DNA from: UMGS1502 sp045545435
GTDB taxonomy: Bacteria > Actinomycetota > Coriobacteriia > Coriobacteriales > Eggerthellaceae
Length of the DNA: 6,450 nucleotides
Reading direction: 5' to 3'
NCBI GenBank assembly: GCA_045545435.1
Contig: JAZQAV010000172.1
Coordinates: forward strand, 1 to 6,450
Of this stretch, positions 6,345 to 6,450 are shown in pieces. The notes under the pieces were generated by a model. That model was not told the DNA's origin. It was given only the letters and a program-made list of their open reading frames with translations, and did no database searches. The position numbers and the translations under genes are program-made. Positions within the stretch are counted from its first letter, which is position 1, and each line of letters starts with the position of its first letter.

Positions 6345-6374
6345 AAAAAGGCCATCGGGGATGCCCCGATGGCC
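6345..6374 (-). terminator. Intrinsic terminator of tRNA-Val
   Basis: On the minus strand an 11-bp perfect stem (GGCCATCGGGG paired with CCCCGATGGCC, 6350-6374) with a 3-nt loop is followed directly by TTTTT (6349-6345). It starts 10 nt after the tRNA 3' end. The opposite strand has no T-run after the stem, so it would not efficiently stop the rightward antiporter transcript. Confidence 0.9.
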
Positions 6375-6384
6375 TGCGGTTCCA

Positions 6385-6450
6385 TGGTGGTCGCTACTGG
6401 ATTTGAACCAGTGACCCCCGCCGTGTGAAGGCGATGCTCTCCCGCTGAGC
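6385..6450 (-). tRNA. tRNA-Val(CAC), 5' acceptor strand beyond the window edge
   Basis: Reading leftwards from 6450 the D arm is GCTC-AGCGGGA-GAGC and the anticodon stem is TCGCC/GGCGG with one T-G pair. The seven-base loop TTCACAC gives anticodon CAC (6427-6425), which decodes the valine codon GUG. The variable loop is GGGTC, the T arm is ACTGG-TTCAAAT-CCAGT (6412-6396), and the acceptor 3' strand AGCGACC is followed by A and an encoded CCA (6387-6385). The first nine bases (acceptor 5' strand, expected GGTCGCT, plus two) lie off the window. Confidence 0.96.

Noticed and set aside
6350..6374. Bidirectional terminator serving the antiporter gene as well
   Set aside because: Only the minus strand has a T-run after the stem, and the site lies over 550 bases from the antiporter stop.

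Overview
The window looks like ordinary chromosome from a Gram-positive anaerobe or its relatives. My best guess is a coriobacterium of the Eggerthellaceae type. The basis is inference only: a cytosolic-looking arylsulfotransferase-like gene with the N-terminal pattern I associate with that group, mid-to-high GC genes, and TTG and GTG starts with good Shine-Dalgarno sites. No marker in the window proves the taxon.

Layout. From 1 to 3119 everything reads leftwards. The block holds the 5' end of an arylsulfotransferase-like gene (1-266), a ten-helix EamA/DMT transporter (407-1327), pyrE for orotate phosphoribosyltransferase (1332-2018) and a CPBP-family membrane protease (2337-3119). pyrE and the transporter are 4 nt apart and are probably cotranscribed. 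From 3588 to 5791 two genes read rightwards, 41 nt apart and probably an operon: murI (glutamate racemase) and an NhaC-family antiporter-like permease. At the right edge a tRNA-Val(CAC) reads leftwards, lacks its first nine bases, and is followed by a strong intrinsic terminator.

The genes are mostly housekeeping: pyrimidine synthesis, D-glutamate for peptidoglycan, ion or solute transport, and a valine tRNA. I see no mobile element, CRISPR array or phage gene, and no clear novel multi-gene system.

The unusual material is between the genes. The divergent spacer before murI carries a five-unit, 39-bp tandem array. The spacer after the antiporter carries a GC-rich 38-bp direct repeat with a 12-bp periodic tract, then a second degenerate array with a period near 38 bp. 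The pyrE upstream spacer has perfect 14-bp palindromes and 9-bp quasi-repeats. Because 39 is a multiple of three, the first array leaves several frames open and creates repeat-protein-like ORFs. One of these has a plausible ribosome binding site and is reported as a question, not as a gene.
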